Source: Siphonodentalium dalli
Lineage: Eukaryota > Mollusca > Scaphopoda > Gadilida > Siphonodentaliidae
Assembly (NCBI GenBank): GCA_032622095.1
Contig: CP136069.1
Span: 8,572,036-8,636,035, forward strand
Reading direction: 5' to 3'
Length of the DNA: 64,000 nucleotides
Part shown: positions 44,255 to 53,582 of the stretch, piece by piece
Layout of the letters: every line of letters starts with the position of its first letter
How positions within the stretch are numbered: the first letter of the stretch is position 1
Notes under the pieces: model-generated
Databases searched by the model: none
Seen by the model: only the letters and a program-made list of their open reading frames with translations
What the model was told of the DNA's origin: nothing
Translations under genes and position numbers: made by a program

Positions 44255-47038
44255 ATGGACGTGGATAAGGAAAATATCAGCCCTAGGAGGGAGTGGCGCC
44301 CAAAATTGTCTATCACGGAGAGGGTCCAGAAGGCATGTCGTAACCATTCATTGATGGATGTCACCACCTTGTTCAATGAGATTGGGTTTGATGATGACCT
44401 GCACGCCCCTCAGATTGAGGATCTGACCCTGATGCAATATCGGCTCGCGGTGTACCAGAAAAACGCGCGATGGATCACGCGATGCCGACAAGATGCTAGA
44501 CTATTTTTGGATGATACCTGGATAGATAACAAGCTTCCAAGTCTCGACGGACAACAGAAAATTTCTCGCCAGCGCCCGGCTACAAGACGCCCTACTGAAA
44601 CAGAAACCATAGATACCAGAGATCACACCACCGTCCTTTATGAACTCTCTTCCTCTCGAAGAAACGACACCGAGGTTAGAAATTCTTCATATTCTTCCAC
44701 GTCTTCCTCAGTAAAGCCACCGCCTTCCGCAGCATCATCTTCACAGTCATCCGTACTGCTTAACCAGGAGCAGCCTCCTTCTTCCAGACCTTCCGGTCAG
44801 AGACCGGCCATACCTTCTGCGTCGATGTCTTCTTCCTCGTTAGATCAACCGTTGCGACCGTACCGCGTACTGCGACCACGCTCCGAAGCCGAAAGGAACC
44901 GGTCTCACTCACATCAAAGACAAAGTCATTCCTCTCATAGAGAATCTCGACAACCGCAGGGTGCATCTCGTGCAGATCGACGCCATTCACCACGTATTTC
45001 CAGAAACCATGGACGGCGGGACTCTAGGGCAACCATTCCCTATCGCCATTCTCCAGTAAGGAAATCTTCAATGCGCCACTCACCATATCCGAGATCTCAG
45101 GGGTCAGGGAGGGCACAGCCTTATGAACCACCCCTTCGAGAACGTCAACGTTCGGTCGCACCCTTTCGATCACATCAGGGTAACATGTCATTGCGGAGAT
45201 CAAGGTCTTCTCCTTCTCGTAGGAATCCATCCAGTCTCGACTCGCGAGATACTGTGATTCCTTCAGCTCCGTCTCCTCGAAGGAATCCATCCAGTCTCGA
45301 CTCGCGAGATACTATGATTCCTTCAGCTCCGTCTCCTCGAAGGAATCCATCCAGTCTCGACTCGCGAGATATTGTGATTCCTTCAGCTCAGTCTTCTCGT
45401 AGGAATCCGCCCAGTCTCGACTCCCGAGATATTGGGATTCCTTCATCTCAGTCTTCTTCCCAGAAGAATCAGTCTCGTCTCGACTCCCGAGACATTGGGA
45501 TTCCTCCGTTTCAGTCTTCCCGGATAGACCCGTCTCGTCTTGACTCCCAGGATAGTGGGGTCCATCCATCACCTTTTATCTTGCCGAATCCTCCCCGTCT
45601 CGAATCTCGAGGCTCTGAGGCTTCACCATTATATTCTTCTATTCTGAAGAATCCTCCCCGTCTCGAATCTCGAGGCTCTGAGGTTGCACCATTAAATAAT
45701 TCTATTATGAGGAATTCGCCCAATCTCGATTCTCGAGATTCTGAGGGCCCATCATTATATTCTTCTGTTCTGGGGAACCTACCCCGTCTCGAATCCCGAG
45801 ATTCTGAGGTTTCCAGTTTTAACGTCATGCCATTGACTGGGGGAGCTACGACAGAGATCAATACCTCTGTTAAATCTACAGATTCTCGGGTAATTCTTCC
45901 CATGGAGTTACTGACTGAGGAAGTCAATTCTCTTCCTTCTTTGGAGACCTCTCTTGTTGAGCCAGGTGAGAAGCAGGTTAGCAAGAAAGTTCCACCTCGT
46001 AACGACACCAAGTGTCCTCTGTGCGGTCAACCGTCTAAGAAGATGAAACGGCATTGCATGGTCCATCATCTCCCTCAAACAGTCTGGGAATTTAGGACAG
46101 CAGATCAACCCCAACCGGAAGATTGGGAATTTCTTTTGCTCTTCCTTGCTAAACGTCTTAACTGTAGCCTCGCGGAGTTGATTGGAAAGTGTAACAACAG
46201 CTCCGTAAGGATGCCGTCTTCGAGCATCACACCCGATTGTTTGACCATGATGGCAGAATTTCAGTCTTTTCTTCACACACAGTATGATTGGCCAGTGGTG
46301 GACAAGTTTTCTCTCCATCCCATAAACTCTGTGGCCGTGCTTCTGCACTGGAGACCTCTTTGCAATTTGCTACTCCAAATTCCCCTGGAGGGACAGAAGA
46401 GTTTTCGTAATCTTTGCCCAGGTCGCCTTTGCAATTTTGTAAACAGATCTGGGAAAGCTCGACTGAACCAGCAGCATCTGACCGCTGAATTGAACCTGAC
46501 TAATGTAAAGAAGTCCGATGGAGTACCCATATCCAAGAAGAAGAAACCGGTTTATCCGAATCTCCACATCCAGATATCAGGCGAGTCTTTTCCACCGCCC
46601 CATAAACTCCAGATAGAATGCGGACCTCCCCGAATTGTCAGCTGTTCCCCTCCAACTGCAGATCCTGCGATTTCAACGCTCCCCCACCTTCAGGGGTTGA
46701 GATCAGCCACTCAACAGGTTCTGACAATACTGTTCCACCTGTCCCGCAACCACCAATCTACACTCCAGATGCTGTTTCTACAGTTCTGGATCCAGGTGTA
46801 CTTACTGTGGATGCTGTACGGACAGTTCCGGTTCTCTCGGAATCTCCCACTGGGTCAATGGACACGACCATGGTTCTGGGAAGTGACCCTCCCCTTACAC
46901 CGGGGGTCAGCGACTCTGCTAACGCGGATAGTATTCTTGGGAGCCCATCAGGCCAGTGGCCTCCCCTCAGTGTTCCGCAGAATAGGATCAGCCGAATCAC
47001 TCTTCCTATTCTTCCCCCACCTCGGGATTTTGGGCTAG
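44255..47038 (+). CDS. Third ORF, N-terminal part: Ser/Arg-rich repeat protein with C2H2-like finger
   Basis: The frame runs 927 codons; roughly the first 809 look genuine and the remainder lies past a frame break. Residues 1-95 form a charged, probably folded head beginning MDVDKENISP, which includes a KEN tripeptide. Residues about 95-320 are low-complexity, rich in Ser, Arg and Pro. About 321-520 holds ten or eleven degenerate 20-residue repeats of RRNPSSLDSRDTVIPSAPSP type. A C2H2-like finger follows: C587, C590, H600, H604 or H605, within CPLCGQPSKKMKRHCMVHHL. About 610-760 is a probable globular region (WEFLLLFLAKRLNCSLAEL). No signal peptide or membrane segment appears, so it is not an envelope protein. 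At about 46681 coding sense passes to the -1 frame, which carries the TatD domain. This is probably one gene of about 1,206 codons, now broken or frameshifted. Confidence 0.78.
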   Translation: MDVDKENISPRREWRPKLSITERVQKACRNHSLMDVTTLFNEIGFDDDLHAPQIEDLTLMQYRLAVYQKNARWITRCRQDARLFLDDTWIDNKLPSLDGQQKISRQRPATRRPTETETIDTRDHTTVLYELSSSRRNDTEVRNSSYSSTSSSVKPPPSAASSSQSSVLLNQEQPPSSRPSGQRPAIPSASMSSSSLDQPLRPYRVLRPRSEAERNRSHSHQRQSHSSHRESRQPQGASRADRRHSPRISRNHGRRDSRATIPYRHSPVRKSSMRHSPYPRSQGSGRAQPYEPPLRERQRSVAPFRSHQGNMSLRRSRSSPSRRNPSSLDSRDTVIPSAPSPRRNPSSLDSRDTMIPSAPSPRRNPSSLDSRDIVIPSAQSSRRNPPSLDSRDIGIPSSQSSSQKNQSRLDSRDIGIPPFQSSRIDPSRLDSQDSGVHPSPFILPNPPRLESRGSEASPLYSSILKNPPRLESRGSEVAPLNNSIMRNSPNLDSRDSEGPSLYSSVLGNLPRLESRDSEVSSFNVMPLTGGATTEINTSVKSTDSRVILPMELLTEEVNSLPSLETSLVEPGEKQVSKKVPPRNDTKCPLCGQPSKKMKRHCMVHHLPQTVWEFRTADQPQPEDWEFLLLFLAKRLNCSLAELIGKCNNSSVRMPSSSITPDCLTMMAEFQSFLHTQYDWPVVDKFSLHPINSVAVLLHWRPLCNLLLQIPLEGQKSFRNLCPGRLCNFVNRSGKARLNQQHLTAELNLTNVKKSDGVPISKKKKPVYPNLHIQISGESFPPPHKLQIECGPPRIVSCSPPTADPAISTLPHLQGLRSATQQVLTILFHLSRNHQSTLQMLFLQFWIQVYLLWMLYGQFRFSRNLPLGQWTRPWFWEVTLPLHRGSATLLTRIVFLGAHQASGLPSVFRRIGSAESLFLFFPHLGILG
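45215..45580 (+). repeat. 60-bp tandem repeat inside the third ORF
   Basis: Three nearly identical 60-bp copies begin near 45217, 45277 and 45337 (AGGAATCCATCCAGTCTCGA then CTCGCGAGATACTGTGATTC). More diverged copies continue in phase to about 45810. All keep the reading frame. Confidence 0.88.
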
Positions 47039-47874
47039 CTAGAATGGCTGTAGATTCACACTTCCATTTAGATCGCTTGCATGATTGTCTTAGAGGCTAT
47101 CCGAAATTTGACATAGACGACATGCTCCAATATCGACCTTCGCCGTTCCCGACGACTCCTATCAACCTTATAGGTGGAGTGATGATCTTCTGTGATCCCT
47201 CCACTTACCCGGTTGACATCCGTGTTGATACCCCGTTTAAGACGGCCGTTGGTCTCCATCCAAAGAAAGCCGGTCTTTATTCATCTTACCATAAACGTCT
47301 CGATGAATTGTTTGCACATCCCGGTACGGTCGCAATTGGCGAAATTGGACTGGACCGGACTATGGCACCCAGCTACTGGGAGCAACAAGATTCTGTCTTT
47401 AGGGATATCGTCAAGTCTGCAGTACTATATCAGAAGCCCATAGTTCTTCATTTACGAGGTCTTGCGAATTTCCCTGCGGATGTCTATGCCCGAGGACACA
47501 AGATTGTCTCCGACGTCTGTCCTCCTAACCAACTAATTCATCTTCACTGCTTCAATGCTGGCGTGGAGGAGTTCCAACAGTGGAGCAACTCCTTTCCCCA
47601 TTGCTACTTTGGTTTTACGGCTGCTGTGACATTCTTCAACGTGTCTCAGAAAAGGGCGTTGCAAGCCATACCTTCTTCCCGTCTTTTGTTGGAAACTGAC
47701 TCTCCCTACTTTGGTCATCCTTGGGGAGCCGAAATCAGTAGCCCCGCCTATATTGGAAATGTTGCACGAGTCGTATCTGACATCCGGAACGAAAGTCTTC
47801 AGGACATCTTACAAGCAACGATTCTGAATACTAGCAGGTTTTACGGAACACCTGTTCCGGGGAACTTCCTTTAA
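46606..47874 (+). CDS. Third ORF, C-terminal part: TatD-family metal-dependent DNase
   Basis: The frame opens at 46606; the first ATG is at 46618 (418 aa). Residues 1-140 are a Pro/Ser-rich linker continuing the upstream repeat protein. From M143 the TatD amidohydrolase fold starts and holds its usual metal-binding and catalytic positions: HFH (H147, H149), GEIGLD (E242), HLRG (H278), HLHCF (H308, H310) and ETDSPY (D361). VGLHPKKA and LLLETDSPYFGHPWG also match the family. The ~275-residue domain is close to the usual 260-300. TatD proteins are TIM-barrel, Mg-dependent DNases acting on DNA ends, known in repair and apoptotic DNA breakdown. Here the gene lies downstream of pol on the same strand and before the polypurine tract. 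The ATG at 46618 may not be the true start, because the N-terminal part is encoded in the overlapping frame. TAA ends at 47874. Confidence 0.94.
   Translation, partial: TPDRMRTSPNCQLFPSNCRSCDFNAPPPSGVEISHSTGSDNTVPPVPQPPIYTPDAVSTVLDPGVLTVDAVRTVPVLSESPTGSMDTTMVLGSDPPLTPGVSDSANADSILGSPSGQWPPLSVPQNRISRITLPILPPPRDFGLARMAVDSHFHLDRLHDCLRGYPKFDIDDMLQYRPSPFPTTPINLIGGVMIFCDPSTYPVDIRVDTPFKTAVGLHPKKAGLYSSYHKRLDELFAHPGTVAIGEIGLDRTMAPSYWEQQDSVFRDIVKSAVLYQKPIVLHLRGLANFPADVYARGHKIVSDVCPPNQLIHLHCFNAGVEEFQQWSNSFPHCYFGFTAAVTFFNVSQKRALQAIPSSRLLLETDSPYFGHPWGAEISSPAYIGNVARVVSDIRNESLQDILQATILNTSRFYGTPVPGNFL
46681..46685 (+). other. Probable frame-break point (C5 tract) in the third ORF
   Basis: Upstream, the frame read from 44255 has protein-like sense through ADPAIST. 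Downstream, the -1 frame continues with APPPSGVEIS and a similar Pro/Ser-rich composition. The change falls at or near CTCCCCCACC. A one-base loss in the C-run would explain it. No X XXY YYZ heptamer is present, so a programmed shift is less likely, though slippage on CCC CAC cannot be excluded. Confidence 0.55.
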
Positions 47875-49222
47875 TATTCTCTCCCTCAGTCGGGACCAAC
47901 CGCCACATCGGCGTTTCTTTGTGTATTATATTGTAATGTTTCAACTAGCCGGACCAATGAAGTAATCATCATTCCTGTTTTTCATGGTAGAATTATCATC
48001 TTCCCCTTTAGTAGAATTCCCGTATATACTCCGGAACTCCTCTTGGACTAGACGGACCCATCATGATTCCTGTTTTAGATAACGTTGGAAACCAATTAAT
48101 TTGTCAAATGTTTGAGTATTCTTCTATATATTTCCCCGTAGGTTCACTAAACAAGTCTGAGGTGACTGAATCAATTGGATAGTATTGTTGGGTGTATGGA
48201 AGCATATCACGAGTATCTGTATTGTCTATTTAGTCAGGAAGTAATAATGGGATTCTATATTCATAAGTTAACATGGTTTATTATAAAGTATTATATATCA
48301 CATTAAGTTTGTCAAGTTGAAACTAAACAGAGCCCCTATTCTATTTAACAGAGGTTATTAATCACATTAATTCATAAGTAAGCATAATAAATGGTAATTT
48401 CCACCTGTCAGCCATGGTGTCAGAAAGAGTGCGTCTTTCTTGTTCAGTGTCCAGTTCTGTTTCCTCTGTCTTTGGAGATACAGGGAGTCCTTTCTACATC
48501 CATATTTCGGCCAGGCCAACTGGACATCTTTTCTTAACCACACCACTGTCTTTATGCTATTTTTGGCACTACAACGCGGGGATCCGTGTTTGCTTCGTCG
48601 CCAATGAAACCAAACAGGACATTGTATTCAGGTTTAACATCATGGTTTATTCTATCATACATTGTCACAATGCAACCCAACAGGACTATACATTGTCTAT
48701 TATCATGGTTTATTACAAAGTATTAGATGTCACAATTAGGTATAAAGTCATATTCAACATGTCTGCCAATATTGGTGTGGTCTAGTCGGGATTCAGTTCT
48801 GTTCTAAAATAATAAAAGGAATCTACTCTCTGTATATAATATGGTCAATAAAGTAATAGGACATTGAATTCTCTATTTAACCTAATTCGTTATAATAGCA
48901 AGAATGGGTCTTGCTCGGTCAGCGATCAGTTATGTTTTGTCATACTGGGTCGCTAAGATTTTGTAAATATGTTATGAGTTTGTCTGATCCGGCCCGAGGA
49001 ACTATTGTAGATGCGAGTTTCTCGTTCTGCTGGTCCTCCTTGGTATTGAGCTTGTCCTTTTCGCTGAGAAGAAGTCTTCATTCTCCTTGTCTGACAGCCT
49101 TGCCCAACCAGATGCCGGCCTGGAAGCGAGCACATCGTTCCATATATTCTTTGTTTAATGCACTCGAGAGAGGAAACAGCTCCACAACAATCTTGGGTAA
49201 CGAGGTCACCCGACCCAGACTG
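47875..49222 (+). other. 3' non-coding part of the retroelement
   Basis: AT-rich, with no protein domain. Repeated phrases such as CATGGTTTATTATAAAGTAT (48271) and a variant at 48704 show internal duplication. Frames of 105-123 codons here have no recognised similarity. Confidence 0.5.
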
Positions 49223-49497
49223 ACATGAGAAATGAACCCCAAATGAAGACTTCCTAGTCTGATGTAGTGGTTCTATATATCATCTTTGTCACCATAATCC
49301 GTCCGAACCAAGATCGATACGAGAAATGAACCCCAAATGAAGACTTCCTGGTCTGATGTAGTGGTTCTCTATATCGTCTTTGCCGCCTCAATCCGTCCGA
49401 ACCATGACTAACCCAGGAAAGGAATCTCGATGAAGACTCTTGGGTCTGATGTATTGATTCCCTGTATCGTCTATGCCACCATAATTCGCAAATCACA
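49223..49497 (+). repeat. ~95-bp tandem repeat, about three copies
   Basis: AGAAATGAACCCCAAATGAA, GACTTCCTAGTCTGATGTAG and CATAATCCGTCCGAACCA recur at about 49226 and 49320, with a diverged third copy at about 49413. It lies in the 3' non-coding region of the retroelement. Confidence 0.8.
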
Positions 49498-49634
49498 ACG
49501 AATAGCAAAGGCACTAGTCTAGTTGGAAGGATCAGGGCCCTGATGACGACGGTCGGCGTCTACCCGAAGATTTAAGCTGAGTAGAATCCTCAAGGGAGCA
49601 TCATGTTGTACATATGTATATTCTGCATTATTTC

Positions 49635-49885
49635 CTGTCCCACGGAGCATCCGAATAAACTCATTCTTCCACGGAGCATCCGAATAAACTCATTTCGTCC
49701 ACGAAGCGTTCCGAGGAATCCAATTCTTCTACAGAGCATCTGAATCGACTCATTCCTCCATGGAGCCTCCAAATAAACTCATTTCGTCCGCTGAGCGTTC
49801 CAGAAAATTCAACCCTTCTACGAAGCATCCGGCGGGACTCATTTCTTCTATGGAGCATCCGGGGTCTTTCATTTCTTCAATTCAG
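49635..49885 (+). repeat. ~30-bp tandem repeat near the 3' end of the retroelement
   Basis: About eight variable units of the form CACGGAGCATCCGAATAAAC followed by TCATTCTTC run in tandem. They end about 45 bases before the polypurine tract. Minus-strand frames here are repeat translations. Confidence 0.8.
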
Positions 49886-49929
49886 ATGTCTGGTTTATCT
49901 CATTCCACCGGAGATGGAGCCAATTCTTC

Positions 49930-49943
49930 AAAGTGAGGGGGAA
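49930..49943 (+). promoter_or_regulatory. Polypurine tract
   Basis: AAAGTGAGGGGGAA directly precedes the TG that begins the LTR. A purine-rich tract here is the expected primer for plus-strand DNA synthesis. One T interrupts it. Confidence 0.7.
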
Positions 49944-50168
49944 TGTAGCGGTTTTGGCCTCTTGTTCCACCGAGATCCTCCGGAAACCCACGGAGATGTA
50001 TCTACACCACTCGGAACGACTCACGTGACCCGACTCTTCCCGAAGGTGACGTCATCCGGGAATTCACGACACTTCAACGACAGCCTTCAAACCGACAACA
50101 TCGCTCCGCGCTCAAGACTTCTATAATAGGTAATTTCATTAGATAACATCACTTATAAACCCTAATCA
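49944..50168 (+). repeat. 3' LTR (225 bp)
   Basis: It begins TGTAGCGGTTTTGGCC right after the polypurine tract and ends ACCCTAATCA, giving the TG...CA ends of LTRs. A possible TATA-like TATAATA is at 50123. Just past the end the sequence resumes the dispersed repeat of 30.3-32.3 kb (GACATGCGCAGTCCAG), which fixes the right border. No second copy was found upstream, so the 5' LTR is lost and neither LTR identity nor the target duplication can be measured. Confidence 0.72.
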
Positions 50169-50560
50169 TGTTATAGACATGCGCAGTCCAGCTACCAGTT
50201 ACTTCCTACGACGGAAATCTTTCCACTTACTATTTGAATTTCCATCGTGGTTGTCTGAAACTCTGAATGTACACTAACACTTAAGCAAGTTAATGTAACG
50301 TTCACTTACATGTAGTGCAATGATTCATTGATTGTTGTTGGCATCTAATCAATGGTTGCTGATTGAATATCACCATGTAGAACTTTGAACATAATGACAT
50401 TGACAATAGACCTACCATGATTGATGTTTTGATGGTGCATCGAATTTTCCAAGTTTTCTGTTGTTTTCATTTGCAAAATTGTCATCACGTTGAAAGTATC
50501 TATGCTTAGAAATTATGGACAGAATCACAGATGGAGTTCACAAATATGCACACATACTGA
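50169..50560. repeat. Right piece of the dispersed repeat (copy 2)
   Basis: It matches about 31860-32280: GCGCAGTCCA, CGACGGAAATCTTTCCACTT, GTGCAATGATTCATTGATTG, CAATGGTTGCTGATTGAATA and GTATCTATGCTTAGA follow in the same order. It continues the copy whose left piece is at 36126-36176. Confidence 0.8.
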
Positions 50561-51739
50561 CGTAGCTTACCTGCTAGTCACAGTCGGTTGTTGTGCTCGG
50601 TTTATGCCGATATTCACATAAATTGCACCTCGTGTTCACGAATTATTTCTGCGGCGGGACTATTTGTGAATTGTGATTGCGTATTAATTTATAGCACAAA
50701 CTCACATCTCTTCGTCCGTTGTTGTTAGAAATACAACATTTTATAACATTAGTAAACCTCAATACAATTAAATAAGTAGTTTGTTTCATACAATTGCAGA
50801 ATATTATGGGTTTAAATTGTCAATGCGTTTGGAACTATATGTTATCATCAAATTTTATTTATCGGATTTATTTTTAGATTTTATCGACGAGCACTGATTG
50901 ACTGAATCGAAACATCGATCTATACAATATTCGTCGATGATCGAAACAAGTTAATGGCCTGGCCCGGGTTACTCTGCTTTAAACTTATGAATATTGCACG
51001 AATCTATCTAAAATACCGATAGAAAATTGAAGATATTCTCTACATGGGCATTGATGCGACTGGTATTAGTTTTCTGGGAAAATGTTTTTTAATTTGTAAA
51101 CAATCATCGACTGATTTGTGTTGGTCTTGACAACCGATTACGACAATATACAAATTCAAATTATTTATTGGTTATGACCATATTCTAGCGTAATCCAAGA
51201 TAAAATACATATATAAATATCATCTTATATATAATCATTATATATTATTACTGCCTATAGACTACAGTAATATATCTATAGTTTCAAGTTTTACGACAAT
51301 AATGCTTTAGGCCCACCGATCCTATGTGCAACATTTCTGCTCCCCAAAATTCAAAATCCAAGGGTCGTATCAAGCTGCAAGACAGAGTTCAGTCCCATAT
51401 GCTACGCGGGACTTACCGCTGCCCGCACCTCTGCACTATTTACGACTGTCTATTTTTAGAAATGTGAAAAACCCAGAAAATGGCTGCCACTTGGGTGGCG
51501 AAACTCCAACTAAGACTTACATTTCGGCTTGTTTCTCTTGTTTAACGTCCGATACATGGAGACACTATAAGCTAAACCAAAATAAGTGCGCTAAAGAAGA
51601 TATCAGCCGCAAGTTAAAGTTGTTAATTGGAGATTTAGCGGACGAGATTCCAAAATCATCTTGTGAATTGTAAATTATAAGCGGATCAAGTTAAACAACA
51701 AAATTTCTTCTTGTTTTGCTTATAATCACTGATAATTAA
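50561..51739. other. Non-coding stretch with one unrecognised frame
   Basis: No gene is firmly supported. A 115-codon plus-strand frame (51326-51673) has mixed composition with several Cys residues but no motif I recognise. It may be an exon of an unseen gene or chance. Confidence 0.35.
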
Positions 51740-52579
51740 CACAGGCCTTCTAAACAGTGATAATTGAGTGATATTTTGGATTTTGAAGTAATTAGACCAC
51801 TTACCTTGTATAGAAGCACCAGGTGTGCATCAAGCACTTGGGTCGAAATTTGGTCATGTCGTCATTGTCGATAAATAAAATAGGTTAAAGTCTATTTTTT
51901 CATCCAATTTACCATTAAACTGCGATGTTTTTACAGCAACTGGCGCCTCTATTTTTGAAGAAACGTATGCCGTTGGCAGAATCAATGTATCTCACCTGTA
52001 TCATGTCTATTATTCAACAAATATGACTTGTTTCTTTCAGACATTTTACATGGCGCATCGGCCAGAATCAGGACCGGTCAACGTCATAAACGTTCTCAGC
52101 TACCTATTACAATTTCCTGATATGATGATGACGTAGCAATATGGCGACCAGCCTGTGTTAATGAACCGTTTTAAAAAATTGAAACACACGGGCACACACT
52201 TTTGTGTGACCCAAATGAAACGGGAATAAGTCAACCGATATTATTGATGACGTCGTGTACTCAAATATTCGCCACTATCGCGGACATGCTGGTGAACACA
52301 GTGGCCGAAATATAAAATCTAAAATGACGGATAATTCGAGAAGAGGGCATCCTACAACAATTTGGACAGCGGATTCGTGTTTATCGTAATTAGAAGCACA
52401 TGTTGGAGTATAATATAGTGGTAAAATATAATATTTGAAAAGATTTGAACACTTTGAAAAATATTGGGTCGAAATTTGTAAATTTAAAACCTTTCTTATG
52501 CACTCCTGTCTCTTTCTTAGTATTTGATGCATTAAATTTCTATTTATTAAGATCTCAGTCACTGTTTAGAAGGCCTGTG
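51740..52579. mobile_element. Non-autonomous hAT-type element (840 bp, 8-bp TSD)
   Basis: The terminal inverted repeats are 21 bp: CACAGGCCTTCTAAACAGTG plus one base at the left, with the exact complement at the right. They are flanked by an exact ATAATTAA duplication (51732-51739 and 52580-52587). The 8-bp duplication and CA...TG ends fit hAT. No transposase frame was recognised; the 95-codon minus frame inside has no motif. Confidence 0.85.
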
Positions 52580-53159
52580 ATAATTAATATAAAGAGAGTT
52601 TATTTACAAATATACCGTACAAAAAGACAAAGAGATTGATTCGAATACCTGGTACGCCACATTCTTACTCTCAGAAAAGTCCACGGAGTACACAGTGCAA
52701 GACATCTAATTCTGAAAGTGTGACTTGCAGAACACCACTGGCAGGCAAGAAGTTGAAAAAGAAAGTAGGCCTAACCAGCTAACACTAACTTGACTAAGTG
52801 ACTAACAGTTAAGAAAGCCAGAGTGAAGAAGAGGTTGATGAATAGTAGGTCAACATGACCGCTTTCGCAGATTGCTGCTTCCAGTAAGGATACGCACTAC
52901 GTTCATGACTGAACTATAGATGAATAGCAACTCTCCTTTATTGTCTGTTTTCCAAACAAATGATCTAAATTGGTGGCCATGCAGGTGGCACATGCATGCA
53001 ATTGGCATAAACATCATAGTCACTGGATAGTTTTCAGGATCATTGAACAGTTTGTCACATTCTAGTATGAATATTGCATCATATTTGGCAACATTGTCCT
53101 CTAAATTTACCTCGAAGCACTTGTTCAAAAATATTTGGCCTAGGCCAAAATAAAATTGA
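52580..53159. other. Non-coding stretch with one minus-strand frame
   Basis: A 92-codon minus-strand frame (53128-52850, MNKCFEVNLEDNVAKYDA...) has ordinary protein-like composition but is not recognised. It could be an exon or decayed transposon coding sequence. Nothing else is seen. Confidence 0.3.
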
Positions 53160-53582
53160 CCTGTGTTTCTGGTGACCCACCAGCCCCTATTCCAGGGCCC
53201 CCGAACGTTTTCATTTTATTGATTTTGCAAAATTAGTACGCATTTGATTTTATTTTCCGTGTAAACTGATTGATTTCCATGTAAAATGGACACATCATGT
53301 GTACTGTTAAACCGTAAATTATACCTCTGTTCAATTAGGTCACAGCCAATTTAAACTTATTTTTCATGTGTTATTCAATAAAACAATATATTTACACTCT
53401 ATTCTAATATTATGTACTTAAGTTTTATTTATTTCATAGTACATTAAAAACAAGGAGAAGCAGCCTAGGATAGTATCCATATTCATTTTGAGCAAAGGTG
53501 AAAATAAAATGAAAAAATAAAATAAAATGAAAAGCCACCCGCCTGCCCCTATTTTTTTCTTGCATGTCACCAGAAACACAGG
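53160..53582. mobile_element. 423-bp TIR element (CCTGTGTTTCTGG ends)
   Basis: The left end CCTGTGTTTCTGGTGAC is matched at the right by GTCACCAGAAACACAGG. Subterminal CACCAGCCCCTAT is matched by the GCCACCCGCCTGCCCCTAT segment. The inside is AT-rich with runs of AAAATAAAATG. No clear target duplication. Confidence 0.75.

Larger units (their letters stand above)
37040..50168 (+). mobile_element. 5'-truncated Ty3/Gypsy-type LTR retroelement carrying PHD and TatD modules
   Basis: One orientation holds a gag tail, pol (PR-RT-RH-IN-PHD), a third ORF region (Ser/Arg-rich, C2H2, TatD), minisatellite-rich non-coding segments, a polypurine tract and a 3' LTR. RT-RNase H-integrase order places it with the Metaviridae. 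The 5' LTR, primer-binding site and most of gag are missing, so it cannot be autonomous as it stands. At over 13 kb it is long for the group, mainly through the third ORF and about 4.5 kb of spacers. The dispersed repeat on both sides (36126-36176 and 50169-50560) marks the insertion target. The sequence shows the module order; that the TatD ORF belongs to the element rests on shared strand and position between pol and the polypurine tract. Confidence 0.85.

Noticed and set aside
44760-46567. Minus-strand frames opposite the third ORF
   Set aside because: They mirror the repeat-rich plus-strand sequence and carry no domain.
46700-47038. The last ~118 residues of the 927-codon frame as part of a protein
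   Set aside because: They overlap the TatD-bearing frame and lack protein-like composition (LTILFHLSRNHQ, then LFLFFPHLG at the end); probably out-of-frame translation after the frame break.
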